A DNA stretch of 64,000 nt from Hofstenia miamia (taxonomy: Eukaryota > Xenacoelomorpha > Acoela): NCBI GenBank assembly GCA_004352715.1, contig SCFE01000086.1, forward strand, positions 922,790 to 986,789, read 5' to 3'. Every line of letters starts with the position of its first letter. Position 1 is the stretch's first letter. The position numbers were made by a program, and so were the translations under genes. A model generated the notes under the pieces. That model saw nothing but the letters and a program-made list of their open reading frames with translations, searched no databases and was not told where the DNA came from. Shown here one piece after another: positions 33,637-45,600 of this stretch.

Positions 33637-34000
33637 TGGCGATCTTAAATTCAAACATTTCTCAAATCAACATAGATTTTGTGCTTAAAAATAATAATAA
33701 ATATACAAGAACATTAACTTTATTGCGATTCTAAATTCAAATTTTCTCAAAGCAACATACGCTTTGTTAAGAAATAATAAGAAATATACAAGGCAACTTC
33801 ATTTCGATCATAAATTCAAACAATTCTCAAAGCAACATCTATTTTTTACTTAGCAATTAAGAAGAAATATACAAGAAATTCTCTATTGCAATCCTAAATT
33901 GAAATATTTCGCCAAACATATGTTTTCTAAAGAACAATTAGAATAAATATACAAGAACAACTTTATAGCAATCCTAAATTCAATTATTTTCCAACCTTTT
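33637..34000. repeat. Degenerate minisatellite, ~82-bp unit x ~4.5
   Basis: Units begin near 33637, 33723, 33803, 33886 and 33966 with variants of GCGATCCTAAATTCAAA, followed by TTCTCAAAGCAACAT, then ...AATATACAAGAACAACTTTAT. Spacing is 80-86 bp. Divergence among units is moderate (roughly 75-85% by eye). Confidence 0.85.
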
Positions 34001-36170
34001 ATTTCTTAATCATTTACTTCAAAAGGCATGCTTTTAAAATTTACTCAATTTTATTGAAATCCTAAGCATTTTAAGAGTTACATGTAAAGATATGTATGTT
34101 AATGTATGGATATATAAAGAGGTTATTTACCATAATTATGCTTAGTGTAATTATTGTTTATTAAGCTAGCAAATTGATGTTCTAAATTCATTTTTAACTT
34201 GATTTGATTATTGTTGTAGATGGATCACATATGACACCCTAGGAACATTTCTATTGTTGATTTTTATTTTTAGACAATGTAATATTAACCAATTAGTTCA
34301 CTTGAGGTATTTGCACTTAACAGACTAAAAGAATATAGATAAGTCATTAATACTTGGTCCTATCTCCACCTACATAGACACTGAACAAAAATTTCTCTAA
34401 ATGTATTGATGAATCAATTATCCAATATTTTGACAAATATGGAGGCAGCCTACAGCAGTATATAAGACCCTAATCCATAAGATATTGTTATAATTCAAAG
34501 GCATGGTGCCATAATTTTTGTAATAAGTACCCTTTTAAAATTATTAGAGTAAATGTGCAAAAAAATAAATGCAGATAAATGTTTGGTCTAGGATCGTCAA
34601 TTGTCTTAGGTTTTTCAGAAAATATATAAAGGACCTGCATACCTTACACAATTGCATATGACAATAATCTTTCATCAATTGCATTGTGTGAAAAATTGTA
34701 AGCTTGCAACACTAAAATAATGGGTATAATTAGAAGTCAACCTTAAAGGAAGCCACCCCACTATTTACTCCCAGTAAAAAAGACAGTATGTAGTTGAGAA
34801 ATATTTTCACTGAAAATACTTTCTATATTACAGTGGATTGACAATGACACTGTGACATGATTTCAAACTGTATTGAGCAAGTAACGAGTGCACAAAATTA
34901 CTCCAAAAATGAAAAAAGATCTGCCCTTCTCAATGTCTCAATGTCATTTGGAAATATAATTAAATTAAGGGATAGTCTCTACAAATGGATGAACTAATTA
35001 ATTTCAATAGTGTCGATTAGAACTAAAAATGGTGGTGACCAATCTTCTTTTGAGGCTTAGATGTCTCAATCGACAGGCTTTTATACTTCACAAAGCCCTA
35101 GCAAATCCTGGTAATGGGCTAGTTTCATAAAAAAATTGAACCCCATCAAAGTAAATGCAGATGTAGCCCATTAATTATATTCATAGCCTGAAGTTTTCGA
35201 ACCAGTGAGTCACATCCAAAAGTTTTAAAACAAGGTGTACGACACAGATATCCCTCAAAAATAGAAAACGATTGTAGAAAAATTAAAGTTTAATAGTGAT
35301 ACAAAAACGTAATCTGTCCAAGGGGTCGCATAATTAGTTTGTTGCACCGTTTGAATTAAATTATAATCAACTTAACATGAAAACTTTGATAATCTGTGTA
35401 TATTTACTTTGCTTACAGATAATTTTCAGAAAAAGAAATTGATTCTTCTATATACTTAAAGAAATCTATACCTATTAAGTAACCTGAAGAATTTTTTTTA
35501 CGAACCGAATCGACTTATCGATTGAAATCATTAATAAGGGACTTTAACACTCATTAATTTGCAAAATTTAGCAGTTTTAAGGTTGCTGTAAAAAATTTAT
35601 TTCCTATGAAATGTTTTTCAAATATGTTTCTACATTTCGAACATCGTTGTTAATGGTTGATATAATTTTCACTGTTTCTCAAAATTTTTTTCGTTTGAGG
35701 CTTCGGTTTTTTACATTTCAAAACAACATTTTCGACTTTAGCTTCCTAATTTTATTTAACAGCTATCGGTATTAGTAAAACGTTATTTAAGAGAAAAATA
35801 GCCTTTTAAGGTATATTTTCATAACACTAAGCTAAGTTGTTAACCTAATTCCACTAGGAATTTTGAAAAACGCTTAAAACTCAAGAACTAATGATAATAT
35901 TTAAACACTGAAAACACCACACACTAAAACAATTTTTCTTCTTTCTATTTCGAGTTACCTTTGTGACCTTGTTCTGTCTCGGCCATGTGTTACAAACACT
36001 GACTTAGCGCACGGCGAGCCTAGACGGGACTTAGTTTTTCTTCAGAAAAATTATTTAACTTATTGTTGTTAGGTATCTTTAATTATTTTAGTAAAACATT
36101 AGACTAAAAGATATATTTCTCTCAACTTGAGCATCGTCAATTTAAAAAATTTCCCCTCTAAATATTCATT
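34001..36170. other. AT-rich intergenic DNA
   Basis: No supported gene, RNA or repeat. A small GC-richer stretch near 35960-36030 has no recognised identity. Confidence 0.6.
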
Positions 36171-36172
36171 AT

Positions 36173-37290
36173 TTAATTACAAGTTGTTCTTATGTAGTCA
36201 TCTTTGGTGCTAAGACTTGGTTGCATTGATCTTATGTATATAATTTCGATTACTTTTAAATTTTTGGCGATGCTTGATCTTAAAATTTTGATGTCATAAT
36301 TTAATCCACATTTTCTTAAGTGTTCTGATATTGTTGACTTAGTTTCGTGTTCTTTTATTCTTCTGCTTAGTTGTCTGCTACTACATCCAATATAGTCCTC
36401 ACCACAGGTGCAATTGATTTTATAGATAACATTGGACTTATCGGATATCTTTGTCATTGATTTTAATTTTAGATTTTGACTAAGCTTTCACGTTGTATAA
36501 ACAAATCTTACATTTTCTTTTATATAATTTATTTTTCGTATTTGATTAATCATATCTGTTGTTTGCTTACCTCTATATTCAATTTTAAAAATGTGTTTAA
36601 AATTATTCGAATATTTTCCTGTCTTGTTGTTCAATATTTCAGCCTTTTTCTTTAATAAAATTACTTGGATATTCCTTTTTTTCAGATTCGACTTTAATTT
36701 GATTATTTCTTGGTTTATGATTTCATAGGAACTTGAGACATCAAAAATTCGATGTATTGCTCTTTTAATTAGTGCTATTTTGTATTGTACAGGTAAATTT
36801 AAATTGAAATCCAAAACTATACCTGTATTGGTTGGCTTTCTATAAATTCCTGTAACAAAGCCATTTGCTTTTCTGCTAATGTTTACGTTTAGAAAATAAA
36901 AATTATTGTTAAGTTCTTTTTCCATTGTAGATTTTATGTTGTCATCTATCAGTTGCGTACGCAGAGAGGGGGACATGGTGGAATGCCCCCCATCAGGTTT
37001 CCAATTTGATTAATACTGGATAAATCAAACAACTTTTCTTAAAAAATTGGAAAATTTAAAATCTAGGATCGTGAAATGCATTTTTAGGGTCTATTGGGGC
37101 TTTGCCCCGCATTGGGTAATGATGATGATGTCCCTCCGTCAGAAAATCCTGGGTACGCCCCTGTCATCTATTGTATTTAGTTTTGTTAGTACCACTTCTG
37201 CATCTTCTTCTTTATTTTTTATAGTAAATATATCGCCCATATATATTTCATAAAAATGAAATCTGATGCTATTTGATGCATAATGTTTCT
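36173..37290 (-). pseudogene. Penelope-like retroelement, RT end plus GIY-YIG endonuclease
   Basis: Minus-strand remnant of a Penelope-like element, which primes reverse transcription with a GIY-YIG nuclease. Right to left: the RT palm region reads YMGD at 37232-37243 where YxDD is expected; after an inserted MITE, the thumb reads NNNFYFLNVNISRK and GFVTGIYRKPTNTG (36976-36488). An in-frame TGA (36488-36490) is followed without frame change by the linker and GIY-YIG domain (NVIYKINCTCGEDYIG, then RQLSRRIKEHE). Apart from that single stop, the YMGD change and the MITE, the 3' two-thirds is open. The upstream half of the RT is missing. Strongly diagnostic for the family; certainly non-functional. 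Confidence 0.9.
36950..37163. mobile_element. hAT-type MITE inserted in the Penelope element
   Basis: 214 bp with termini CAGTTGCGTACGCAGAG (36950) and, on the minus strand from 37163, CAGGGGCGTACCCAGG. Exact 8-bp target-site duplication TCATCTAT at 36942-36949 and 37164-37171. Removing the element and one duplication restores the flanking Penelope reading frame, which confirms the boundaries. A GATGATGATG microsatellite-like stretch lies inside. Confidence 0.95.
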
Positions 37291-37811
37291 AAAAATAGTT
37301 TAAATTATTCCGTTGTCTTTTTGTGTGAGATGAAGTATAAACCGCATGAGGTTGAGTCTCTGCAATTTCTGAGCCATTAGTGGTTAAGTTTGACCATTCT
37401 TCCAATTTGGATTTCAGTTGTTCAGAACAATAAAGGTCAGTACCTATGAAGCCGCCTAAATATCCCGCTCGATCTATATGAGAAAGTACGCCTTCTCTGC
37501 CGAAGTATTTTTAGCCTTGTCAAGGAGTTTGGGATTAACAAAAAGGACGGTTTTTGAGGGCTTGGGAAAGTAACCATGTTTTGGTCCACGTTTCTTAAGC
37601 CTCTTCCACCATGATAGGACATCCCGGATATCTTCTCCACCCACATCATCATCCGCATAGAATATGCTTCGTGCCGACGGGTTTGTGTTGTGATGAACCG
37701 GTGGCAGTGTCGCAATACTGTACATGGTGATTGCTGCAACATCACCTTGAGTGGTACTTTCCCTTGGGAAAATCACTTTGTCTCCAATTGAAAGTCTGGC
37801 TGGACTACCAT

Positions 37812-38413
37812 CAGGGATCCAACATGATTAATCGCCAACGCGATTAATCGAGATTAATCGGATGGATTAATCTATCGTGCTGGTCAAGTAGATTAGATTA
37901 GTCGTAAACAGCGTGCTCGATTAATCTAGATTATTCTAATTAAGTTGATGCTTATGCATTCAGTTACGTGTTGTCATTCTTGGCTTGATCTTATCTATGG
38001 CCATTATTCTTGTGTCATATGTTTTACAAAAGAAAACCTTAACACCGGACATAGAATAAGAGTGTGATGATTACGCATCTAACACACTTAGGAAGCGTCG
38101 GATGTCGCCTAATTCTATATATATAAGGATCCTCGATTTTATAACGCCAACTTCTAATCAGGTTGAGAGACTGTTCAGCAAAGCTGGTTATGCTCTTTCT
38201 GATTACCAAAATCGTTTATTACCCCTCAACTTAGAGATTCAAATATTTCTTTACCCTAACAAGCACATGTGGAGTAAAATGACGTCAGGAAATAATTTCA
38301 AATAACAATAATAGTTGATATTTTCTATTATGAATATTTTTCAATTGATATATTGTATTTTGAATATTTTTAATCAGAAGTAGATTAATCGACGATTAAT
38401 CTAACGATCGCTG
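37812..38413 (+). mobile_element. Non-autonomous hAT element with residual transposase end
   Basis: 602 bp with short termini CAGGGATCCAAC and, on the minus strand, CAGCGATCGTTAG. Exact 8-bp target-site duplication ACTACCAT at 37804-37811 and 38414-38421. Subterminal regions are packed with GATTAATC palindromes (at least four at the left, two at the right), probable transposase-binding sites. It interrupts the LINE RT frame cleanly. Confidence 0.95.
38102..38305 (+). pseudogene. hAT transposase C-terminal dimerisation domain remnant
   Basis: 67 codons holding only the hATC signature: FITPTSNQVERLFSKAG followed by NRLLPLNLEIQIFLYPNKHMW, matching the conserved TS..ERLFS.AG...R..L.P...E....L..N pattern. 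The catalytic domain and zinc-finger BED region are deleted, so this is an internally deleted derivative of an autonomous element not in the window. Confidence 0.9.
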
Positions 38414-38490
38414 ACTACCATGAACCTTTTGTTGGAAGCGTGCAAATGGTGGACACAAATAATAAACTTTATGAAAGGCAAGCTTATAGT

Positions 38491-38962
38491 GACTTCAATG
38501 AACGACCTTGAAAGTCAACCGATGCACTTTTGAGTAACAGAAATCAAGGAAATGCTTTGCAAATATTCAGTATCTTTAATGCCTTGGAAAGTGTAGAAAG
38601 TACTTCAGAATAAGAAATATCATTAAAAATACTATGTAATGCTTATTATAAGGTGTATTGTATGTATCATACTTGGCTATGACATCCTGTGATTATAGCT
38701 TTACTTGAATTATCAGAATTTTCCTTTTAATTTACTCGGGTTTCTAAACTTCTTGGCGAGAAAATATTTAAGGTTTTTTCCTCTTAAAAAACTATGCATA
38801 TTTCTCTTCGCTCATAACGAATGAAGGGCAGAGGAATTTCCTATTATTATTTTCAAGTCTGTTATAGTGAAACTGGTGATGGTAAAAAAATTATTGTAAG
38901 ACAAATTGTAAAATACCTATAAGTAACGAGCCTATGAAATTCAATCACTAATTGTTAGTAAC
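38491..38962. other. Intergenic DNA upstream of the GPCR
   Basis: No feature recognised; possibly includes the GPCR promoter. Confidence 0.5.
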
Positions 38963-40538
38963 ATGATTGGCTATGATGACCTATATATAGGCATCCAATT
39001 AAAATTGACATATATCCGCTATCTTAATTGTAGCATGCTCAATTTGAATTTTCTTAGTGACAATAATGTTACATTTTCAATTACAGACTACAAACTCGAA
39101 TTGTCACAATGGCATTTCATTCTCACCCAAATCGGGAATTTAATAGCTATAAGCTGCAACGTTTTCCTGCTCTTCATATTCTGCGTATCTAAGGAATTGA
39201 ATACATCGTTCACTAACAGTTTGTTTGCCTCTCTTGCCTTAGTCGATGCAGTCACAGCAGCATTCTTTGTTTTCAAATCTGCTTTCGAAGACTACGTCAC
39301 AGTTTCATAATGGCATATTAGGCTCGCTTTACTGCCGTTTAATCTATACGACTTATCTTATGTGGGCTTCAATTGCCATATCGTGGTATCATATTATTGA
39401 TATAACCCTTGATAGGTAAATATTTCACGCAGTTTACAAAATATTTCGATTTATGCTTATGGACTTGACCAAACTTTTAGGCGCGAATCTGTCAATTCCG
39501 AGGTTTTCCATTTGCTAGGTTAATGTTGAGCATGCTAGAAATTGAAATTTAAAAACATAGAATGCACTTATACAATGTGTATAGAATTTTTATGCTAAGT
39601 ACCGAAATATATTCTTGTATGGTAGTCAGTACATTTAGGTTAATTTGCCTGCGCTGTTGTATTATATAGTCAATTCTTTATAACATGTCTCTTACTTTAA
39701 ATTTTAATATCCCTAGGATACTTCCAATTAATCATAATTTAAATGACTTACTGGTTTAATTACAAATATATTTATAATATTTCCCCAATGAATAATCGTA
39801 TGAGGAGTAATTATTGCGATGGTAGATTTATTATAGGTTTGACTTAGGAAATTTGAAAACTAGGTGTCCCTCAACCTCACCTGTACAAAATTGAAATATC
39901 AATTGATTGAATTTGAGAAATGTTGAGAATTCGGAAAAACATAATATAATTTATTAGAAAATCTTTAATATTGTCATTAAGCTAAAATTTTAAAGGATTT
40001 TAAAAAAGACTTTGGTAAGCATTGTTACACATTTTTGTGAATTTTATTCAAACTTCTAGTAATTTGCTATTAACAATTTGGCAAAGTTAAGGAAAAAATT
40101 AAAATTAGAATTGTTCAGCAAAATTGTTAACTATGCTGTTAGAAATGCAAAAAAATTTCAATGTCAAATTTTAAAATTCTATCTGAAAATCCTAAACAAA
40201 ATATATTTTTTCTTAAAAATATTTGTGACTAAAATTTTCAACGTTTCCCTGACGTTCTCGATTAATCCAAGTGATCTCAATAACTAAAGGAAATGAGTTT
40301 GAATAAACATTCTGGAAAGTATGGCATTCATAGTAGTATACAGCGTATGTAAATTTCACAAATTTAATTTTAAATTTTTAGATATAATGAGGACATATAA
40401 CACCTTCATTTTATGCGTAGGCAATATATATATATATATACTGTCNNNNNNNNNNNNNNNNNNNNNNNNNNNNNNNNNNNNNNNNNNNNNNNNNNNNNNN
40501 NNNNNNNNNNNNNNNNNNNNNNNNNNNNNNNNNNNNNN

Positions 40539-40571
<33 letters not shown>

Positions 40572-42143
40572 ATTTTGTTTCATGTGAATTGGAAACATAA
40601 TAGGAATTTTGAAAAAAACTAAAATTTCATAGCAGTCCATAGATGTATTTGAGCTAATTATTGATATGTTGGCCATTCTTCAAATACTAAAAAATATCAT
40701 TTCCTTAGGTGTTGCTTGAACATTTCTGGAATTTCACCGATTGGAAATTACATATATTATATTTGTCCTTGTATTATGCCATTTTAAGTCTCTTAAAAAT
40801 CCTAAAAAGAATGAAATATAAAATATCAAGCTTTTTTTTCTATCTTCTAACTTTTCATAATATAAATTATGTGATTCTATCATTTTTCAAAAAATAATTA
40901 TTTATATCATTTCAAATTTAATCAGAATATGCCTTTGAGATTTAAAGGGTATACATCTTTTTGTTAAAATAATTTTTAATGACAATGTTTCCTTAACATA
41001 AATTATATTTTAATTCAAAAATATTAGTCATTTTTCATTGTAGACACATTTAGCAAGATTGCTGACGCTGGTATAAGCCCTCATTAGGAACTTTGATTTA
41101 TTTGTACTACATGCTCTTAACATTTAATATTTTAAACTTGTGTTAATTCAGTTTCTAAGACTTTTTTTAATTAATGGGGGTTCACCGCTGCAACATTTTA
41201 GGAACATTTCTTCACACACAATTGGAACATTACTAGAATGTAATGTTTCACGTAAGTTATCACATTTCAGGAAATTTTCAATAAGCATTCCTGAAAAGTT
41301 AACGCAAAATATTCCTTCCTATATGGAATAGTATGCGATTTCGTAGTGTAAGCTACATTAAAAATGTATTCACTTTTGACATCCCATTATAAAAAACTAT
41401 AAATTTAAGATGCATATTAACAATGTTTCACATATTTATAAAATTATGAAAAGAATAGCATTTAAAATTTGTGAATCTGTTCATCATTTTTAGGATATTG
41501 CCAATTATGCCTTCTTTTGAATGTTGGAGATATCAAAAATACAACAATTTCATTTTCAAAATATTCAGTTCTTGATTTTAGGTATATCGCAGTTAGATAT
41601 GCGTACATTTACGATGAATTCCAAAAATCGAAGAGAAACTTGTTTGTTATACTAGGTGTATGTTATAGCTTTGGAGCAGTAACTCTTCTCCCTAACGTTT
41701 GGATGGCGACACCTTCCGAAAACAACACTTGTATATACACTATTCCATCACCATCAATGGCCACTTTCTTTTTCTTTAACTTACTGATATTTTTACTGTT
41801 TGTTACTTTTTGCATTGTATACATGTACAGCATTATTATTTATAAAGTTTTATTTGAGGCAAATTACAACAAAAGCAAAGTTTCTTACCAACAAAAACGA
41901 GCTACAACTATTTGTATTGTCTTGGTGGCCGAATTCGTGATATGTTCTTATCCGAATTTTGTGTACTACTGCGGATATCTTGGGCAAGAAACATTTGGAG
42001 TTGACATTGGATTCTCACTCGAAAATGTTTACTATTGGTTAAGCGTTCAGTTGGTCAGCATGTCTTCTATGTTAAACCCAATACTTTACATGACTCAAAA
42101 CAAAACTTTTCATCTTGCAGTAAGAAAGTACTTTAATCAGTGA
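38963..42143 (+). CDS. Class A (rhodopsin-like) GPCR, two exons
   Basis: Seven-transmembrane receptor, orphan here. Exon 1 (38963-39415): N-terminus with NCS and NVT glycosylation sequons; TM1 with Asn in ISCNVFLLF; TM2 with LALVDAV (D2.50); then TM3 with YCRLIYTTY (disulfide Cys). It ends GAT AG|GTAAAT. Exon 2 (41582-42143) begins G TAT ATC, so the spliced frame reads DRYIAVRY, an exact DRY motif. It continues with TM4, an extracellular loop Cys (NNTCIYT), TM5, TM6 with CSYPNFVYY, TM7 with SSMLNPILYM (NPxxY) and a short tail. About 340 aa, a normal size. One anomaly: between TM2 (frame ending VTVS-stop at 39310) and TM3 (next frame) a single-base shift is needed, so it is either an assembly error or a recent pseudogene. 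The subfamily is not identifiable. Confidence 0.85.
39416..41581 (+). other. GPCR intron splitting the DRY motif
   Basis: 2166-bp phase-2 intron from GTAAATATTT to CTTGATTTTAG, inside the Arg codon of DRY. It contains a 93-N gap (40446-40538) and (TA)n runs on either side of it. No coding sequence recognised within. Confidence 0.85.
40426..40569. repeat. (TA)n microsatellite flanking a 93-N gap
   Basis: TA runs at 40426-40441 and 40539-40569 bracket the gap 40446-40538, so the gap is probably an unresolved expansion. Confidence 0.9.
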
Positions 42144-42370
42144 TGGACTTCAAAAAATTTAAGTATCATATATAATATTTGTTGAAGGAATAAATCCTAT
42201 AATGCCTTTGCTTTATGTGTTCGTAGGTAAATTTGAATTGTTACACTCTAGCTGGGAATTGACTAAGACATTGAAAATTACACAATCGCATAATATATAT
42301 GCTAACTATTAAACAAATTAACTACCAATGACAAAACTGGTTCACTTTCAAGTAATTTGAACCTATGGCT

Positions 42371-42396
42371 ATATATATATATATATATATATATAN
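42371..42396. repeat. (TA)n microsatellite with single N
   Basis: TA run ending at a single ambiguous base (42396), at the left flank of the mariner remnant. Confidence 0.9.
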
Positions 42397-42457
42397 ATTA
42401 TATTTTTTTGAAGATTTCTATGTAAATATTTAATCTATGAATTATTATATATTAATC

Positions 42458-43501
42458 ATGGCTTTTAGACTTGACAGAAAACAAAGATTTACTGCTGTTA
42501 AATTTTATTATCAATTTCACGGTAATTCTTCTGAACCTAGCCGACTTCTTAGTGATGAATTTACCATACACAGAGTCCAAGGGAGGAACATCAAACAACT
42601 GGTCGAGAAATTTGAGATAACAGGATCCGTAAATGATGCTCCAAGAAGTGGTAGACCAAACATAGCAACATGCAATGAAAGGGGAGATTTTATACATGAA
42701 ATCCTTAATCGTAGTCCTCAAAAATCATCTCGTCATCTTGCTACTGAACTTCACATAAGTAGACAAAATGTACGAAATCTCCTGCATACTAAGAAAATGC
42801 ATCCTTATATTCCACGACCTTTTCATAAATTGCATGAAGATGATCTAGACAGGAGATTAGAATTTTTTGAATTATTTCTTGAAATGTGTGACAATGACAC
42901 CACTTTTGTTGACCATATCTGGTGGAGTGATGAGGCAACATTTAAACTAAATGGACACACGTCATAATTGTGTCTATTGGTAAGCTGAAAACCCTCATGT
43001 AGTTGCAGAGAAAGATGTTAATCTTCTCGGTATTACTGTGTGGGCAGTCATTTCAAGTCAAGGTATCATAGGTCCATTTTTTTTGAAGGAACAGTTACTG
43101 GTCAAAATTATTTAAACGTGTTACAAAACCAATTTTATCCACGGGTGAGACATCAGATTGACTTTTATTTTCAACAAGATGGTGCTCCACCCCACTATTC
43201 TAGAGAAGTTCGTGAATGGCTAAACAAAAATTTTGAAAATCAATGGATTGGTCGACGAGGAGCAATTGATTGGCCTCCAAGATCACTCAATTTAACTCCT
43301 CCTCACTTTTTTCTTTGGGGTTTAATGAAAGAACTCGGGTTTTTCGGACGACCACAAAATCTTGCTCAACTTCGTCATATAATTGAAGAACAATTCCTTA
43401 CAATTGATATAGAGTTATGTCAATCAGTATGCCGTAGTGCAAGAGATCGAGTCTTGCAATGCACTCAACACAAAGGAGGGTATTTTGAGACTTATGCTTG
43501 A
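42458..43501 (+). pseudogene. Mariner-like transposase, frameshifted
   Basis: Tc1/mariner-superfamily transposase. Visible: N-terminal HTH region (about 42460-42800, with RSGRPNIAT between the two HTH units), first catalytic Asp in IWWSDEATFKLNGH, second in YFQQDGAPPHYS, and the third-site block WPPRSLNLTPPHFFLWG. In that block the expected PDLTPLDFF has become LNLTPPHFF, so the third Asp is replaced by His. A frameshift after 42960, an in-frame TAG/TAA in the next segment and another frameshift near 43080 interrupt it; the second half (43082-43501) is open. (TA)n runs flank the copy. Inverted repeats were not identified. Confidence 0.85.
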
Positions 43502-43669
43502 TAGAATTTCGTTATTCTTATTTTTAGTAATATTAATTGATACATTATTGTTTTTGTTATTAAAATATGCTTCATGTTTTTTATTTGAATAATACATTTG
43601 TTTGAATTATATTTCTATTTTATTAAAAAAATTACAGTAAATTTGTTTTTTTTACCAAATTGAGTGGAC

Positions 43670-43670
<1 letters not shown>

Positions 43671-43701
<31 letters not shown>

Positions 43702-44088
43702 NNNNNNNNNNNNNNNNNNNNNNNNNNNNNNNNNNNNNNNNNNNNNNNNNNNNNNNNNNNNNNNNNNNNNNNNNNNNNNNNNNNNNNNNNNNNNNNNNNN
43801 NNNNNNNNNNNNNNNNNNNNNNNNNNNNNNNNNNNNNNNNNNNNNNNNNNNNNNNNNNNNNNNNNNNNNNNNNNNNNNNNNNNNNNNNNNNNNNNNNNNN
43901 NNNNNNNNNNNNNNNNNNNNNNNNNNNNNNNNNNNNNNNNNNNNNNNNNNNNNNNNNNNNNNNNNNNNNNNNNNNNNNNNNNNNNNNNNNNNNNNNNNNN
44001 NNNNNNNNNNNNNNNNNNNNNNNNNNNNNNNNNNNNNNNNNNNNNNNNNNNNNNNNNNNNNNNNNNNNNNNNNNNNNNNNNNNNNNNN
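43671..44088. repeat. (TA)n microsatellite and 387-N gap
   Basis: TA repeats to 43701 run into N bases 43702-44088, and TA-rich sequence resumes at 44091. Confidence 0.95.
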
Positions 44089-44112
44089 AGACAGTATATA
44101 TATATGTCGCAG

Positions 44113-44219
44113 ACGCTAACACCACGAAGGGATACTGCTGTGCTTAATTCTGACGTATATTCTAGCATAGGTGAGGTGGAAGCAATCAAAGCATGGCAAA
44201 AAAAGTTAAAACAATTTTG
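44113..44219 (+). CDS. Possible terminal exon, unknown product
   Basis: About 36 codons reading TLTPRRDTAVLNSDVYSS... to KAWQKKLKQF-stop, preceded by TCGCAG as a potential acceptor. Base composition is clearly more balanced than the surrounding AT-rich DNA. No domain recognised; upstream exons would lie in or beyond the gap. It could equally be a chance open frame. Confidence 0.25.
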
Positions 44220-45600
44220 AGGTACACATATTTTTGGACTTTATTGTATATTTAATGTAATCAAATTTTTTCAAAAAAAAATTTTTATTATATTTCTGCA
44301 ACCTGAGCGCTGAATTCAAATAAACTATGCTTAGTTTAGTATCGATTTAAGACATTGTTAAGCTAACAATTAAATCTACATTTTTAGCAATGGTATAAAA
44401 CAACTTTATTAATGCCGTTTCATAAAAATATATATAATTTGGACAAACTGATGGCGTCATTCATGTGTAATTAAAAAACTATCAATTAGTGTACTAAAAC
44501 CTGCAAGATTATAAGAAAGTCATTACAATGACAAACTGCTATTGGAACTTATAGCGAGAGTTATTTATCACATCATAAGGAAGAGACTCTGGTTCAAGTA
44601 TGTAATATGATCTTAAAATTGAATTTAGTGTTTTTTGTGAAAAAAATGACAATAAATTTGAAAGCAATAAAATCTTTAATCCGTTTGCTGAATTTTCTGG
44701 TATATTTTAACTATTTGAAATTTTGTAGCCCAGGGATGTAAAATTTTGGAGCGCAAAATTGGATTATAAGAAAAATTGAAAAGATGGTATAATGAAAACT
44801 TAGAAAAAATTCTATAAAATTTTCTATTAAGTGGTGTAGTCTGAAGAGATGTTGGTTGCTCCTGAATTTTTCATAAATGTTAGAAAGAAATTTTTTCTAT
44901 TATTCATTTTGTTAATGATTTTTATTTAAGTTTTATGATAAGGAAAATGCATTTAGAGTATTTGTAATTTAATGTATCAATGCAATAAAGTTTCAAAATT
45001 TTTGATAAGAATATTTTATAATTCTTGCAGTTATGTTGAAAAAAAATCTAAGCAAATTTAATGTGAACTTAAAATGTTTTGCTAAATATTAATCGAAAGT
45101 AATTTAGGACTTTCTAACTCAATCGGAAGATGTTACGTTGCACACACCATTGTCAAAATACAAATTGATCAATATTCATAATGTAATGTACTTCAACACT
45201 TATACAATTTCTATTATGCATTATGAAAATTTTTCATAACGTGCTATTAATTATATATCGCAATTGAGCTTGTTAATATAATGTTTTTTTCTTACTTTGA
45301 TAGATGGCGTTCATGTTGCATATTTCAAATGCAAAAAATGTATTTTTGATATAGCATTGACAATTACTTGTAAAAAGCAAGAATGTTTTTAATTAATTTC
45401 TTAACAATTAATAGCAAACCATGGAAGTCTAAGCCAAATATTAAAATATAAGCTATTTAATTTATAAAGTAGTAAACAAAATTTGTTCAGAATATACACA
45501 TCGCACCAATAACTACTCTTAGCTGTTTCTTATTACGTATGAAGACCACCCAAATCTTTTGAGCATGAAATGTAAACGGATTATCAACTACCTGAAACAG
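44220..45600. other. AT-rich intergenic DNA
   Basis: Nothing recognised. Confidence 0.6.

Larger units (their letters stand above)
37300..38490 (-). pseudogene. LINE-type reverse transcriptase fragment (YADD, TTQGD family)
   Basis: Minus-strand RT fragment split by a hAT element. Right piece (38422-38490): an ICPPFARFQQ-like segment. Left piece (from 37803 down to about 37310): SIGDKVIFPRESTTQGD, then FYADDDVGGED with the catalytic YADD at 37648-37659, then WWKRLKKRGPKHGYFPKPSK and a GFIGTDLYCSEQLKSKLEEW segment. Reading across the hAT insertion restores one frame. This block order matches a non-LTR RT type that I recall from cnidarians and other aquatic invertebrates (a memory, not a database result). 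The RT 5' part, endonuclease and C-terminus are missing. Confidence 0.8.

Noticed and set aside
21904-42143. A single LDLa-containing GPCR gene combining the 22-kb exon and the 39-42 kb receptor
   Set aside because: The LDLa exon is on the minus strand and reads away from the receptor, and the receptor has its own complete start.
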